Part shown: positions 18,011 to 27,092 of the stretch, piece by piece | How positions within the stretch are numbered: the first letter of the stretch is position 1 | Layout: each line of letters starts with the position of its first letter | Notes under the pieces: model-generated | What the model saw: the letters and a program-made list of their open reading frames with translations, nothing else | What the model was told of the DNA's origin: nothing | Databases searched by the model: none | Assembly (NCBI RefSeq): GCF_034661235.1 | Contig: NZ_CP141059.1 | Coordinates: 3,905,501-3,969,500 of the forward strand | Source of the DNA: Nocardioides bizhenqiangii | GTDB lineage: Bacteria; Actinomycetota; Actinomycetes; Propionibacteriales; Nocardioidaceae | Direction of reading: 5' to 3' | Length of the DNA stretch: 64,000 nucleotides | Program-made: the position numbers and the translations under genes

Positions 18011-19726
18011 TCAGACCTCCTCCTCGATCTCCTCGATGATCTCGTCGATCAGGTCGTCGCTCAGGTTGTCGACTGCCTGCGCGGCGTACTCCACCCAGGT
18101 CGCTGCCGGGTCGAGCTGGTAGCCGTCGTCGACCTCGGACACCACGAAGAAGAACTCGTCCAGGCCGACGTCCTCGGTGACCTCCTCGTCACCGAGGCAA
18201 CCGCCGTCGGTGTCGCGTTCGTCCTCGGTGACCTGGAAGCACTCACCGTCCAGCTCGATCGTCCCGGACTCCGTGTCGTACCCGTCCTCGAACGCGCTGG
18301 CCGAGAAGGTGCCGCCCTCGATGACGACCTTGACCTTGCCGTCGTCGAGCTCCTCCGTCGACAGGTCCAGCCCCTCGGCGGAGACCTCGAGCCCGATCTC
18401 ACCCTCGGCCCAGCCGCCCTCGTCCATCAGGTCCTCGACCACGGGGATGTACGGACGGAGCGGCTTAACCAGGTCCTCGGGCAGGTTGGCGAGGAGCTCT
18501 TCGACATCACCGGCATTGATGGCGTCCACGAGGTTCTCGATGACCTCCTCGGGGTTCTCGCCGGTGATCGGGTCGACCTCCTCGGCGGCGAGATCCCAGT
18601 CCGGCTCCGGGAGGTCGTAGTCGCTGTCCTCAGCCGCCTCCTCACCGTCCAGATAGGCGTACTCGGCGACGGTGCCGAGCAGGGTGACATACCAGCGACC
18701 GTCGATCTCCACGGTCATCACCGACGGCTCCTCGCCGTCGAAGACTTCCGCGAGATCCCCTGACTCCGACTCCGCCTCACTCTCCTCAGCGAGGAAATCG
18801 AGACGTTCGGGGAGCTTCTCGGGGTCCCAGCTGACGTCGTACTCACCGTCGACGAGAGTGACCAGCGCGAGGTCGTCGTCGCGCTCGTCGACCTCGAACT
18901 CCAGGTCGGAGAGCTCGATGTCGATCGCGTCGGTGATGCCGTCGCCCTCGACGAGCTCCTCGTCCGCGGCGCGCTCGCGGAGCTCGTCGTAGACGTCGTC
19001 GAGTCCCTCGGTCTCCCCCGGGCTCACCATGTCGAGTACGCCGACCGGGTCCTGATCGGCCGCGGCCAGCATCAGCTGCTCGACCGCCTCCCGCGGCGAG
19101 TCCGCGCCGCCGCGCGGCCAGAAGAAGCGCCAGCCGAGGTAGCCCGCCGCGATCAGGGCGATGACGACGCCTACGACCGCGACGATCTTGCCGGTCGAGC
19201 CTTGGGGACCGGCGGCCACGCCGTACGACGGCGGCGGATACGCGAAGGGTGCGGGCGACGCCTGGGGAGGTGCATCGGTGATGGCGCGGGTCGCCGGCGG
19301 CGGCGGTGACGGCGGTGGCGGGGGTGGCGGCGGTGGCGTGGGAGGCGGCGCGGCCTGCGGCGGATTCGCCGACGCCCGGCGCGGCGCCAGATCGAGGACG
19401 ACCTGCTCGGGGACGCGACCGATCGCGAAGCCCAGGACGGCGCAGGCCCACGCGGCCGCACGCGGGTCTGCTCCTCCGCGCAGTCGGGCGAAGCCGGCTC
19501 CCGCAGTCCCCACCGCCCGCGTCGCGTCCGCGTCCGAGTCGAGCAGCCGGATCAGCTGCCCGACCGTGTCGAACCGGACCGCGTCGACCAGGAGGTTGAC
19601 CTCGCCGACATCGGCGGCGTCCTCGTCGAACACGTCGTCGAGCACCGCGCGGAACTGGTCGGGGTCCCGGAGCACGGCACGGCCGACCTGGTCGACGATG
19701 TCGCGCACAGCGAGATGGATCTCCAC
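18011..19726 (-). CDS. Single-pass membrane protein with large acidic external domain
   Basis: The 571-residue protein has an N-terminal cytoplasmic part of about 130 residues without a known domain, a proline-rich linker with runs of prolines, one transmembrane segment (IVAVVGVVIALIAAGYLGW, about residues 190-208) and a very acidic outer domain. The outer part appears to contain two similar halves (DPVGVLDMVSPGE... and GDVEELLANLPED...), each followed by a beta-rich segment. It ends in IIEEIEEEV. I do not recognise the family. The GTG start has TAGCGT 6 nt upstream. It precedes purL by 54 nt. Confidence 0.75.
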   Translation of the reverse strand: MEIHLAVRDIVDQVGRAVLRDPDQFRAVLDDVFDEDAADVGEVNLLVDAVRFDTVGQLIRLLDSDADATRAVGTAGAGFARLRGGADPRAAAWACAVLGFAIGRVPEQVVLDLAPRRASANPPQAAPPPTPPPPPPPPPSPPPPATRAITDAPPQASPAPFAYPPPSYGVAAGPQGSTGKIVAVVGVVIALIAAGYLGWRFFWPRGGADSPREAVEQLMLAAADQDPVGVLDMVSPGETEGLDDVYDELRERAADEELVEGDGITDAIDIELSDLEFEVDERDDDLALVTLVDGEYDVSWDPEKLPERLDFLAEESEAESESGDLAEVFDGEEPSVMTVEIDGRWYVTLLGTVAEYAYLDGEEAAEDSDYDLPEPDWDLAAEEVDPITGENPEEVIENLVDAINAGDVEELLANLPEDLVKPLRPYIPVVEDLMDEGGWAEGEIGLEVSAEGLDLSTEELDDGKVKVVIEGGTFSASAFEDGYDTESGTIELDGECFQVTEDERDTDGGCLGDEEVTEDVGLDEFFFVVSEVDDGYQLDPAATWVEYAAQAVDNLSDDLIDEIIEEIEEEV

Positions 19727-19732
19727 CAGGTC

Positions 19733-19738
19733 ACGCTA
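19733..19738 (-). promoter_or_regulatory. Leaderless -10 hexamer TAGCGT
   Basis: TAGCGT lies 6 nt before the GTG at 19726. Confidence 0.6.
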
Positions 19739-19795
19739 GCGGTGCCTGCGGGCGAGGCGTCGCGGAACGGCTCAGTCTCTTTCGGACGCGGAAGT

Positions 19796-19801
19796 TAGGT
19801 T
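19796..19801 (+). promoter_or_regulatory. Leaderless -10 hexamer TAGGTT
   Basis: TAGGTT lies 6 nt before the ATG at 19808. Confidence 0.65.
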
Positions 19802-19807
19802 GGGCCC

Positions 19808-20962
19808 ATGCCACACCCGCCGACGCCCGCGAGTTCTCGCGCGTCGGCCGCGACGTTCGCACTGGTGGCGCTGGTAGGCGCGATCGCCGTCGGCGGCCTC
19901 TGGTGGGTGCAGCAGGACGACGCCTCGCCGTCGGACGCGAGCGAGAGCTCCTCGGCGGACCCGTCCGACAGCACCACCGACGTCGCCGGATCGACCGCGA
20001 ACGACGGTGGTCGTGGCGACGGTTCGGACGCGGACCCCGGACTGGGGGACGACGCCGAGGAGATCGCAGCGCAAGGCTTCCCGGACGACCCGAGGGTCGT
20101 GGTGATCTCCGTCGACAGCCTCGGGTCCCTCTACGTCAGCAGGACGACGACGCCGACCATCGCCGACCTCCTGGCACAGGGCGCGGGGACCCTCAACGCC
20201 CGCACCGAGGTGGAGAAGACGGTCACCCTGCCCAACCACACCGGCATGGTCACCGGTGACCGCGTCAACAGGTTCCTCGGCGGTCACGGCGTCACCTGGA
20301 ACGACACCTCGAGGCGGTCGGTGGCGCGCAGGACCGAGTCGGTGTTCTCCACGATCGACGAGGCCGGGGGGACCAGCGCGGTCTTCGTCGGCAAGGAGAA
20401 GTTCGAGATGTGGGAGCGGGCCTGGCCGGGCACCATCGACGACCTCGTCTTCAACCAGGACCAGCCCGCGCTGGTGGACGCCGCGATCGCGGACCTGCGC
20501 GAGGACGACCACGACCTGGTCTTCGTCCACCTGGCCGGTCCGGACAACGCGGGCCACAAGTCGGGCTGGGGCAGTGATCCCTACCTCGACGCCGTGACCC
20601 TTGCCGATGCCGACATCGACCGGATCGTGTCCGCAATCGTCGCCGACCCTGAGCTGTCCGAGGAGGTGGTCGTGATCGTGACCGCCGACCACGGCGGCGT
20701 GCCCGAGATGACCTCGCACTCCGATCGTCGCCGGCCCGAGAACTACACGATCCCGTTCGTCGTCTGGGGTCCCGGCATCACCCCGGGCGACCTCTACGCG
20801 CTCAATCCTGACTACCAGGACCCAGGCAACGGCCGGCCCAGGTACGTCGGGCCGCAGCCGGTCCGCAACGGCAACGTCGCGAACCTCGTGACCGACCTGC
20901 TCGGCCTCGACCCCGTGCCGCGGAGCCTGTTCGGCGACGAGCACGACCTCGACGTCGACTGA
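19808..20962 (+). CDS. Membrane-anchored phosphodiesterase/alkaline phosphatase superfamily protein
   Basis: This 384-residue protein has an N-terminal membrane anchor or signal (FALVALVGAIAVGGLWWV), a low-complexity Ser/Asp linker, and a catalytic domain of the type I phosphodiesterase/nucleotide pyrophosphatase group. Metal and nucleophile motifs are visible: VISVDSLG, TLPNHTGMVTG (candidate nucleophile Thr), HLAGPDNAGHKSGWGS and VIVTADHGGVPE. It should act outside the cytoplasmic membrane on a phosphoester; the substrate is not evident. TAGGTT 6 nt upstream supports the ATG start. Confidence 0.85.
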   Translation: MPHPPTPASSRASAATFALVALVGAIAVGGLWWVQQDDASPSDASESSSADPSDSTTDVAGSTANDGGRGDGSDADPGLGDDAEEIAAQGFPDDPRVVVISVDSLGSLYVSRTTTPTIADLLAQGAGTLNARTEVEKTVTLPNHTGMVTGDRVNRFLGGHGVTWNDTSRRSVARRTESVFSTIDEAGGTSAVFVGKEKFEMWERAWPGTIDDLVFNQDQPALVDAAIADLREDDHDLVFVHLAGPDNAGHKSGWGSDPYLDAVTLADADIDRIVSAIVADPELSEEVVVIVTADHGGVPEMTSHSDRRRPENYTIPFVVWGPGITPGDLYALNPDYQDPGNGRPRYVGPQPVRNGNVANLVTDLLGLDPVPRSLFGDEHDLDVD

Positions 20963-20986
20963 CGACTGAGGGCGCGCGGCCAGACG

Positions 20987-21979
20987 TCACTCCCGCTCGC
21001 CGCGCAGCTGTGGGAACGGGCGCATCGCGAGCTGGTCGACCGCGGCCAGGTACTCCGCTTCGTCGGCCGCGTAGATCGTCACCGACCACGGCGCAGACGG
21101 ATCGGTGTAGTAGATCGCGACCTTGTAGCCCACCGACGAGTCGCGGGACTCCACCTGCAGGGCGACCAGGTCGCCGCGACCGTCCGGTGCCGCGATGACG
21201 GCGACGGTGTTGCTGGCGTAGTAGGTCTCGAGCGCCGCGCGGGACCGCCACTCGCTGTAGTGGAAGCGGACCGTGGCGCCGCCGACCACGGGGGCGCACC
21301 CTGCCTCCGACGCGCGCTGGGCGCCGGCCTCGGTCGAGCAGCTGGCGCCGGTCGACGAGGGGAACACCCAGGCCAGTCCGGCCGCACCGGTCGGCGCCGC
21401 GCAGTCGGCGAGCCGGGTCACGGCCGCACCGCCGTCCCAGCACTGGAACGTCGGCGGCTCCTTGGTCGCGGTCTCAGTCGCGGTCGGCGTCTCGCTGGCC
21501 TGGGCCGAGGGCGCGGCATCGGTCGTCGCGTCCCGGTCGCCGGTGTCGTTGGCACGATCCTCCGCCGACGTGTCGGAGGGCGAGTCGTCGTCGCCCCCGA
21601 ACAGCAGCACCACACCGCCGGCGCCGATCGCAGCGGCGAACAGGGCGGCGACGGCCATGAGTACGACCGGCGTACGACGACGCCCGTTCCGTCCGGCCTC
21701 GTACGCGATAGGTGGCGGCCCGGTCGGTGGCGGCCCGGTCGGTGGCGGCACGGGCGGTGGCGGAACGGGCGGGTAGCCCGGCGGGGGCGTCGCCGGCACC
21801 GCGAACGTGGGTGGTGCTGCCGGAGGCGGCGGCAGGTCGTCGGCGAACAGCGGCCCGGTGATCCGGGTCCCCTGGCCGTAGGCCGTCGGCGGCTCGGCCG
21901 GCGCGAGGTTGGTGCCGCACTTCGCACAGAATCGCTGGTCGGGGCGGTCCGGCGGCGTGCCGCAGGTGGGGCAGTCCAT
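20987..21979 (-). CDS. Zinc-ribbon, single-pass membrane protein
   Basis: The 330-residue protein opens with a zinc ribbon, CPTCG (residues 3-7) and CAKCG (18-22), followed by a proline-rich cytoplasmic linker, one transmembrane helix (VVLMAVAALFAAAIGAGGVVLLF, about residues 106-128), a Thr/Ser/Glu linker, and an external domain with four cysteines. This architecture is common in actinobacteria and has no known function. An upstream GGAGGAGG supports the ATG. It follows a small four-helix membrane protein after 22 bp on the same strand, so the two may work together at the membrane. Confidence 0.75.
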   Translation of the reverse strand: MDCPTCGTPPDRPDQRFCAKCGTNLAPAEPPTAYGQGTRITGPLFADDLPPPPAAPPTFAVPATPPPGYPPVPPPPVPPPTGPPPTGPPPIAYEAGRNGRRRTPVVLMAVAALFAAAIGAGGVVLLFGGDDDSPSDTSAEDRANDTGDRDATTDAAPSAQASETPTATETATKEPPTFQCWDGGAAVTRLADCAAPTGAAGLAWVFPSSTGASCSTEAGAQRASEAGCAPVVGGATVRFHYSEWRSRAALETYYASNTVAVIAAPDGRGDLVALQVESRDSSVGYKVAIYYTDPSAPWSVTIYAADEAEYLAAVDQLAMRPFPQLRGERE

Positions 21980-22001
21980 CGACCTCGGACCTCCTCCCCG
22001 A

Positions 22002-22436
22002 TCATGCCGACGAGGACTGACCCGCCCCCGTCGCGTAGATCGCGAAGCCTAGTGCCTGAGCGGCGAAGAGTACGCCGACCAGAGCAACCCATGCGCCTGG
22101 ACCGGCCGCGCCCGGGTCGGTGCCGCTGAGCCTGAGCACGAGCGCGATCGAGCCGATCGACCCGACGGCGAGAGCCCCCACGCGGACCGCCGTCGCCGCA
22201 CGTCCGGAGAAGCCGACCACCCCGATCACCACGATCCCGGCCAGTGCCGGGACCAGCAGCACGACGGCCGCTCCCGAGGGGACGACCGCGTCGACGGCAC
22301 CCCGTCGGACCAGCTCAACGGCGTCCAGCAGCGACGTCGCGGAGAGCGTGCCGTGAGCGGTCCACGGGAGGAACAGCGCGATCAGCCAGCACACGCCGGC
22401 CGCCGCCGAGCCGAGGAGCCCACCCACCCTGACCAT
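22002..22436 (-). CDS. Four-helix membrane protein, unknown function
   Basis: The 144-residue protein has four hydrophobic segments (about residues 5-24, 53-78, 85-104 and 117-137) and little outside them. No family is recognised. It precedes the zinc-ribbon membrane protein gene by 22 bp and is probably co-transcribed with it. The upstream region on the minus strand is AT-richer than average (ACTACAGGGTTGTAATTC just before the ATG), so the promoter and start region are probably here. Confidence 0.65.
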   Translation of the reverse strand: MVRVGGLLGSAAAGVCWLIALFLPWTAHGTLSATSLLDAVELVRRGAVDAVVPSGAAVVLLVPALAGIVVIGVVGFSGRAATAVRVGALAVGSIGSIALVLRLSGTDPGAAGPGAWVALVGVLFAAQALGFAIYATGAGQSSSA

Positions 22437-22538
22437 GAATTACAACCCTGTAGTTCTGTGTGACCACTGTTACTGCTGTGATTGATGAGGCTATCGTGAT
22501 TGACCGCGCCTTCCCCACCCGACTCACTGGAGCCCAAG

Positions 22539-23873
22539 ATGTCTGCCCGGTCCGCCGCCGCTGTCGCCGTACTGGCGGTCGCGATGGTCCTCGCCCCGTT
22601 CCGCCCGGCCGCGGCCGAGCCCAACCCGGCGACCCCCGGCGACTTCCGCGGCTACGGCTTCGACCAGTGCCTGGCGCCGACACAGCGGGCGATGGACGCG
22701 TGGCTCAACCACTCGCCGTTCCTCGCCGTCGGCATCTACATCTCCGGCAACTCCCGCGCCTGCCGCAGCCAGCCGAACCTGACGCCGAGGTGGATCGGCA
22801 CCCAGCTCCGCAAGGGCTGGCGACTGCTCCCGATCACGTTGGGGCCGCAGGCGTCGTGCAGCGACCGGTTCCCGCGGTACCACGACGACCCGGTGATCGT
22901 CGGCCGCCCGGGCCGCCACGACAACTACCCGGCTGCCCGCCGTCAGGGTCGCGCCGAGGCCGAGAAGGCGGTCGCTGCGGCCGGGGCGCTCGGCATCGTG
23001 CCGCGCAGCACGCTCTGGTACGACCTCGAGGCGTTCGACCACACCAACCGGCACTGTCGCGAGTCGGCGCTGGCCTTCCTCAGCGCGTGGACCAACAAGC
23101 TGCACGACCTGCGGTACGTCTCCGGCGTCTACTCGAGTGCCGGGTCCGGGATCAAGATCCTCGACGACGTGCGGGTCCAACGGCCGGGCGCCTACACGCT
23201 CCCCGACCGGATCTGGATCGCACGCTGGGACGGCGTCGCCAACACCTCGACGTCGTACATCCGCGACGACGGCTGGCGGCCGGGCGGCCGGGTGAAGCAG
23301 TACCTGGGCGGCCACGACGAGACCTGGGGCGGCGTCACGATCAACATCGACCGCAACTACCTCGACCTCGGCCGCGGCAGCTTCGCGCCCCCCGAGGAGC
23401 ACTGTGGAGGGGTCAACCTCGACTTCAGGCGGTTCCCGGCACTGCGCGAGCCGAGCGGTGGCCACGCGCCGCCGGCCAACAAGGTGCGGGCCCTGCAGTG
23501 CCTGCTCCAGGAGCGCGGGCACTACGACGGCAAGCTCACCGGCACCTACGGGCCGGCGACGATCGCCGCGGTCCAGGAGTGGCAGGAGCGCCGCGGCTTC
23601 CCCGTCAGCACCACCTGGAGCCCGGCCAACTGGGTCGCGGCGTTCGCCCAGGGCAGGGACTACGCCCAGAAGATCGGGTCGGCCGGCCTGCACGTGCGCC
23701 GGGTCCAGCGGGCGCTCAACGCCGCCGACCCCACCCTGCAGCGCGTCGTCAACGGCATCTTCCGCCGGACGACGGCCCAGGACGTGCGCGCCTACCAGCG
23801 CCGGGTCGGCCTCCGCGCCACCGGCATCGTGAACGAGCGCACTTGGGAGAAGCTGCGGGGCGGGCGGGGCTGA
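22539..23873 (+). CDS. Secreted DUF1906 glycoside-hydrolase-like protein with peptidoglycan-binding domains
   Basis: After a signal peptide (about residues 1-27, ending AAA) comes a DUF1906 domain, a TIM-barrel resembling lysozyme-type glycoside hydrolases and related to Rv2525c: FRGYGFDQCLAP, LWYDLEAFDH and YVSGVYSSAGSGI. The Asp/Glu pair in YDLE is the usual candidate active site. Two C-terminal peptidoglycan-binding-like repeats follow (KVRALQCLLQERGHYDGKL and HVRRVQRALNAADP). GGAG lies 6 nt before the ATG. It likely acts on or binds the cell wall. The 102-bp gap upstream holds a direct repeat GTGATTGA and probably the promoters of both divergent genes. Confidence 0.85.
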   Translation: MSARSAAAVAVLAVAMVLAPFRPAAAEPNPATPGDFRGYGFDQCLAPTQRAMDAWLNHSPFLAVGIYISGNSRACRSQPNLTPRWIGTQLRKGWRLLPITLGPQASCSDRFPRYHDDPVIVGRPGRHDNYPAARRQGRAEAEKAVAAAGALGIVPRSTLWYDLEAFDHTNRHCRESALAFLSAWTNKLHDLRYVSGVYSSAGSGIKILDDVRVQRPGAYTLPDRIWIARWDGVANTSTSYIRDDGWRPGGRVKQYLGGHDETWGGVTINIDRNYLDLGRGSFAPPEEHCGGVNLDFRRFPALREPSGGHAPPANKVRALQCLLQERGHYDGKLTGTYGPATIAAVQEWQERRGFPVSTTWSPANWVAAFAQGRDYAQKIGSAGLHVRRVQRALNAADPTLQRVVNGIFRRTTAQDVRAYQRRVGLRATGIVNERTWEKLRGGRG

Positions 23874-23874
23874 C

Positions 23875-24318
23875 TCAGCCGACCGGCGGGCCGACGACCA
23901 GCGCGATGCCGGTGAGGGCGGCGACCGCCACGACGAAGCCGACGATCGCCTGGCGGTGGTGGCGGAGCAGCCAGCAGACGGCCCGCTGCGCGGCGGTGTC
24001 GCTGTCGTGACGCGAGTGCCAGTGGTCGTCGAGCCCGCCGCGCTTCTCGACGTGCCGGTCGAACCACACCGTCATCAGCGGCGGGACCGACGACGCGAGC
24101 CCGAGCAGCAGCCGGCCGCGTGACCACTGCTGGTCGACCCCCACGACGACGGTCACCAGGCAGTAGGCGATGAACGCGACGCCGTGCACGGGACCGGCGA
24201 CCTGGACGCCGACCTCGGACGTGCCGACGACGTACTTCACGAACATCCCGGCCAGCAGGCAGGCCCAGGTGATCGCCTCGGTGACGGCGAGGGCGCGGAA
24301 GACGTTGCGCGGGGTCAT
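23875..24318 (-). CDS. DUF3817 family membrane protein
   Basis: The 147-residue protein begins FRALAVTEAITWACLLAGMFVKY and continues GPVHGVAFIAYCLV, the pattern of DUF3817, a small integral membrane family of unknown function often encoded near purine genes in actinobacteria. Four hydrophobic segments are seen, with a basic loop containing FDRHVEKRGGL. It starts 10 nt after the purQ stop and so appears to be the last gene of the purC-purS-purQ operon. Its 3' end is 1 bp from the convergent DUF1906 gene. Confidence 0.8.
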   Translation of the reverse strand: MTPRNVFRALAVTEAITWACLLAGMFVKYVVGTSEVGVQVAGPVHGVAFIAYCLVTVVVGVDQQWSRGRLLLGLASSVPPLMTVWFDRHVEKRGGLDDHWHSRHDSDTAAQRAVCWLLRHHRQAIVGFVVAVAALTGIALVVGPPVG

Positions 24319-24328
24319 CGGGCGGTGG

Positions 24329-24997
24329 TCACGACAGCACGGCGGCGGCGAGGCTGGTGAAGAAGCCGAGCCCGTCGGTGCCGGAGCCGGTCAGCTCCTC
24401 GACGGCGTGCTCGGGGTGCGGCATCAGGCCGACCACGTTGCCGCGCTCGTTGGTGATGCCGGCGATGTCGTTGAGGGATCCGTTCGGGTTGACCTCGAGG
24501 TAGCGCGCGACGACCTGCCCCTCCCCCTCGATCCGGGCCAGCGTGTCGGCGTCGGCGACGAACCCGCCTTCGCCGTTCTTGAGCGCGATCGTGATCTCGG
24601 CACCCTCGGCGTACGACGACGTCCAGGCGGTGCGGTTGTTCTCGATCCGCAGCCTCTGGTCCCGGCACACGAACCTGCGGTGGTCGTTGCGGATCAGCGC
24701 ACCGGGCAGCAGGTGGGACTCGCAGAGGATCTGGAAGCCGTTGCAGATGCCGAGCACGGGCAGCCCGTTGCCGGCGGCCCGCACCACCTCCGACATCACC
24801 GGCGAGAAGCGCGAGATCGCGCCACAGCGCAGGTAGTCGCCGTACGAGAACCCGCCGGGAAGGACCACCGCGTCGACACTCTTCAGGTCGGCGTCGGCGT
24901 GCCAGAGGGCGACCGCCTCGTTGCCGCCGATCCGGACCGCACGCCGCGCGTCTACGTCGTCGAGGGAGCCGGGGAAGGTGACGACCCCGACCCTCAC
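24329..24997 (-). CDS. purQ: Phosphoribosylformylglycinamidine synthase subunit I (glutaminase)
   Basis: PurQ supplies ammonia from glutamine to PurL. The class I glutaminase triad is visible: the cysteine in [12 protein letters not shown] (about residue 92) and the His/Glu in [13 protein letters not shown] near the C-terminus. The 222 residues are normal for the separate-subunit enzyme. Its start overlaps the purS stop by 4 bp, so the two subunits are made in coupled fashion. The partner PurL is encoded about 7 kb away at 15704-17956. Confidence 0.96.
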   Translation of the reverse strand: MRVGVVTFPGSLDDVDARRAVRIGGNEAVALWHADADLKSVDAVVLPGGFSYGDYLRCGAISRFSPVMSEVVRAAGNGLPVLGICNGFQILCESHLLPGALIRNDHRRFVCRDQRLRIENNRTAWTSSYAEGAEITIALKNGEGGFVADADTLARIEGEGQVVARYLEVNPNGSLNDIAGITNERGNVVGLMPHPEHAVEELTGSGTDGLGFFTSLAAAVLS

Positions 24998-25257
24998 TGG
25001 TCGGCCTGCTCGACCTGCTCGACGCTCACGACGTAGTTCTCGATGACCGGGTTGGAGAGCAGCGTCTCCGCCATCTTCTCGACCTCGGCGAGCACGTCGG
25101 GCGTGACGTCCCCCTCGACCTCGAGCTCGAACCGCTTGCCCTGGCGGACGTCGGTCACGCCGCCGAAGCCGAGTCGCGGCAGCGCCCCGAGCACCGCCTT
25201 CCCCTGCGGGTCGAGGATCTCGGGCTTCGGCATGACGGCTACGACGACTCTTGCCAC
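24994..25257 (-). CDS. purS: Phosphoribosylformylglycinamidine synthase subunit PurS
   Basis: PurS is the small structural subunit of the FGAM synthase complex. The 87 residues match: [21 protein letters not shown] at the start, a canonical PurS opening, and [13 protein letters not shown] near the end. It starts 10 nt after the purC stop and overlaps purQ by 4 bp. Confidence 0.94.
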   Translation of the reverse strand: MARVVVAVMPKPEILDPQGKAVLGALPRLGFGGVTDVRQGKRFELEVEGDVTPDVLAEVEKMAETLLSNPVIENYVVSVEQVEQADQ

Positions 25258-25267
25258 GCGCCAGAGT

Positions 25268-26185
25268 CTAGAAGGTCTCCCCGGTCAGCAGCTCATAGGC
25301 CTCGACGTACCGGCTGCGGGTCCGCTCGATGACCTCGGGCGGCAGCGGCGGCGGAGCCTCGCCGGACGCCTTGTCCCAGCCGGACTCGGGCGATAGTGCC
25401 CAGTTGCGCACGATCTGCTTGTCGTACGACGGCTGCGCGCGGCCGGGCTGCCACTCGGCCGCGGGCCAGTACCGGGAGGAGTCGGGAGTGAGCACCTCGT
25501 CGGCGAGCACGATCTCCTTCGTGGTGGTCGAGCCTGTCGAGACCCCGAACTCGAGCTTGGTGTCGGCCAGGATGATGCCGCGTTCCCGGGCGATCGCCTC
25601 GGCCCTGCGGTAGACCGCGAGGGTCAGGTCGCGCAGCTCGGCGGCGGTCTCGGCGCCGACCGTGGCCACGACGGCGTCGTACGAGACGTTCTCGTCGTGG
25701 TCGCCGAGATCGGCCTTCGTGGCCGGGGTGAAGATCGGCTCCGGCAGCCGGCTGCCGTCGACCAGGCCTGGCGGCAGCGGGATCCCGCACACGGCGTGAT
25801 CGGGGTCGCTTGCGTTGTAGTCGAGCAGGCCGGTCCCGGTCAGGTAGCCCCGCGCGACGCACTCGACGGGATACATCGCGAGGTTGTCGCAGATGACGGC
25901 GCGCCCGGCGACCTCGTCGGGTACGCCGGTGCTGACGATGTGGTTGGGCACCACGTCGGCGAGCTGGTCGAACCACCACAGCGACGTCCGGGTGAGGATC
26001 TCCCCCTTGTCGGGGATGGTCGTCTCGAGCACGTAGTCGAAGATCGACAGCCGGTCGCTCGCCACCATCAGCAGCTTGCCGACGTGCGGGCCGTCGGTCA
26101 GCTCATAGAGGTCGCGCACCTTCCCGGAGTGGAGGTGGCGGGCGCCGGGCAGCACGGGCGCGGTCGGGATGTTGGCGAGCGTCAC
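25268..26185 (-). CDS. purC: SAICAR synthetase
   Basis: PurC joins CAIR and aspartate with ATP to give SAICAR. Recognisable segments are HSGKVRDLYEL, MVASDRLSIFDYVL, PDKGEILTRTSLWWF and LADEVLTPDSSRYWP. The GTG at 26185 has TAGGCT 7 nt upstream; the TTG 6 nt earlier is less likely. An unusual segment, GVSTGSTTTKE, replaces the short loop between DTKLEF and VLADEV and is encoded by a copy of a near-palindromic genomic repeat (25526-25544). First gene of the purC-purS-purQ-DUF3817 operon. Confidence 0.95.
   Translation of the reverse strand: MTLANIPTAPVLPGARHLHSGKVRDLYELTDGPHVGKLLMVASDRLSIFDYVLETTIPDKGEILTRTSLWWFDQLADVVPNHIVSTGVPDEVAGRAVICDNLAMYPVECVARGYLTGTGLLDYNASDPDHAVCGIPLPPGLVDGSRLPEPIFTPATKADLGDHDENVSYDAVVATVGAETAAELRDLTLAVYRRAEAIARERGIILADTKLEFGVSTGSTTTKEIVLADEVLTPDSSRYWPAAEWQPGRAQPSYDKQIVRNWALSPESGWDKASGEAPPPLPPEVIERTRSRYVEAYELLTGETF
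25526..25544. repeat. Near-palindromic repeat inside purC
   Basis: GGTCGAGCCTGTCGAGACC lies in frame within purC, where it encodes part of a loop extension. Its core GAGCCTGTCGA also appears at 33044-33054 at the edge of the purD-purB repeat array. Confidence 0.6.
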
Positions 26186-26192
26186 GGGCAAC

Positions 26193-26198
26193 AGCCTA
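26193..26198 (-). promoter_or_regulatory. Leaderless -10 hexamer TAGGCT of purC
   Basis: TAGGCT lies 7 nt before the GTG at 26185. Confidence 0.65.
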
Positions 26199-26222
26199 CG
26201 AGCGCGCAGCCGGCGAACCCGG

Positions 26223-27092
26223 TCAGCCCACCGCAGCGCGCACGACGGCTTCGTACTCCTCCAGGTCCACCCATTCCAGCGACCCGACCAGCGCGCGGAA
26301 CTCCGCCGCCCCGAGCGTGCTGGTCTCGAGCAGCAGCCCCGGGCCGCCGTCGTCGACGGGGGACGTGAGCAGAACCTGGTACTCCTGGCCCTCCTGCACG
26401 AAACCGGTGAGCCGGCCGGTCACACCGAGGACGTCGATCCGGTCGCCGGCCCGGTCGTAGCGGTCGTAGGCGAACGGGTCCGCCGAATCCGTCTGCACCC
26501 AGGTCAGGTGCACCTCACGGCCCCCGGGGCCGACCCAGTCGAGGTCCATGTTGTAGACGCCTTCCACCCGCCAGCCTTCGGCGGTGAGCAGCACGGGCTT
26601 CGGCGGCCGCTGGTACCGCTCCTGCTGGACGAGGTCACCGGGCTGCTGCTCCTGGAGGATCACCTCGTCGCAGTGCGCGAACTCGGGGCCGTCCGTCGCC
26701 GGCGTCGGGCCGCCTCCGTAGCTGAGGATGCAGGCGTTCTCGGCTGTCTCCGTGGCGGTGTCGGCGCTCGGGCTCTCGGCGCTCGGGCTCTCGGCGCTGG
26801 GGCTCTCGGTGCTGGGGCTCTCGGCGCTGGGGTTCTCCGCCGGAGAGGAGGGACCGGACCCGAAGCCCGGGCTACGCGGCGAGGTGTCCGGCCCCTCACC
26901 GGCCGACAGCGCCCAGGCGCTGCCGGCGACGGCGACGACGGCCGCTGCGGCCGCGAGCGGCACCAGCAGCCCACGGTAGGAACGGTCCGTGCTCGTGCTG
27001 CTCTGCATGATCTCCTCCAGAAGCTCGGCGCGCCCCTCGGCGATGGGCAGACCGGCGACGCCCTGGTCGGTGATCCTCTGACGTGCGCTCAT
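26223..27092 (-). CDS. Single-pass membrane protein paired with ECF sigma factor
   Basis: The 289-residue protein has a cytoplasmic head of about 45 residues, one transmembrane helix (LLVPLAAAAAVVAVAGSAWAL), a stalk of five-residue ESPSA repeats, and an external domain of about 170 residues with two cysteines (NACILSYGG, AHCDEV) and no known fold. Its ATG overlaps the sigma factor stop (ATGA, 27089-27092), the arrangement typical of sigma/anti-sigma pairs. The head lacks an obvious zinc-binding HxxxCxxC motif, so anti-sigma function is an inference from position. Confidence 0.7.
   Translation of the reverse strand: MSARQRITDQGVAGLPIAEGRAELLEEIMQSSTSTDRSYRGLLVPLAAAAAVVAVAGSAWALSAGEGPDTSPRSPGFGSGPSSPAENPSAESPSTESPSAESPSAESPSADTATETAENACILSYGGGPTPATDGPEFAHCDEVILQEQQPGDLVQQERYQRPPKPVLLTAEGWRVEGVYNMDLDWVGPGGREVHLTWVQTDSADPFAYDRYDRAGDRIDVLGVTGRLTGFVQEGQEYQVLLTSPVDDGGPGLLLETSTLGAAEFRALVGSLEWVDLEEYEAVVRAAVG
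26761..26835. repeat. 15-bp tandem repeat encoding a Ser/Pro stalk
   Basis: Five 15-bp units begin at 26761, 26776, 26791, 26806 and 26821 with few substitutions. They encode the repeated SAESP stalk between membrane helix and outer domain. The in-frame unit length means copy-number changes would lengthen or shorten the stalk without a frameshift. Confidence 0.85.
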
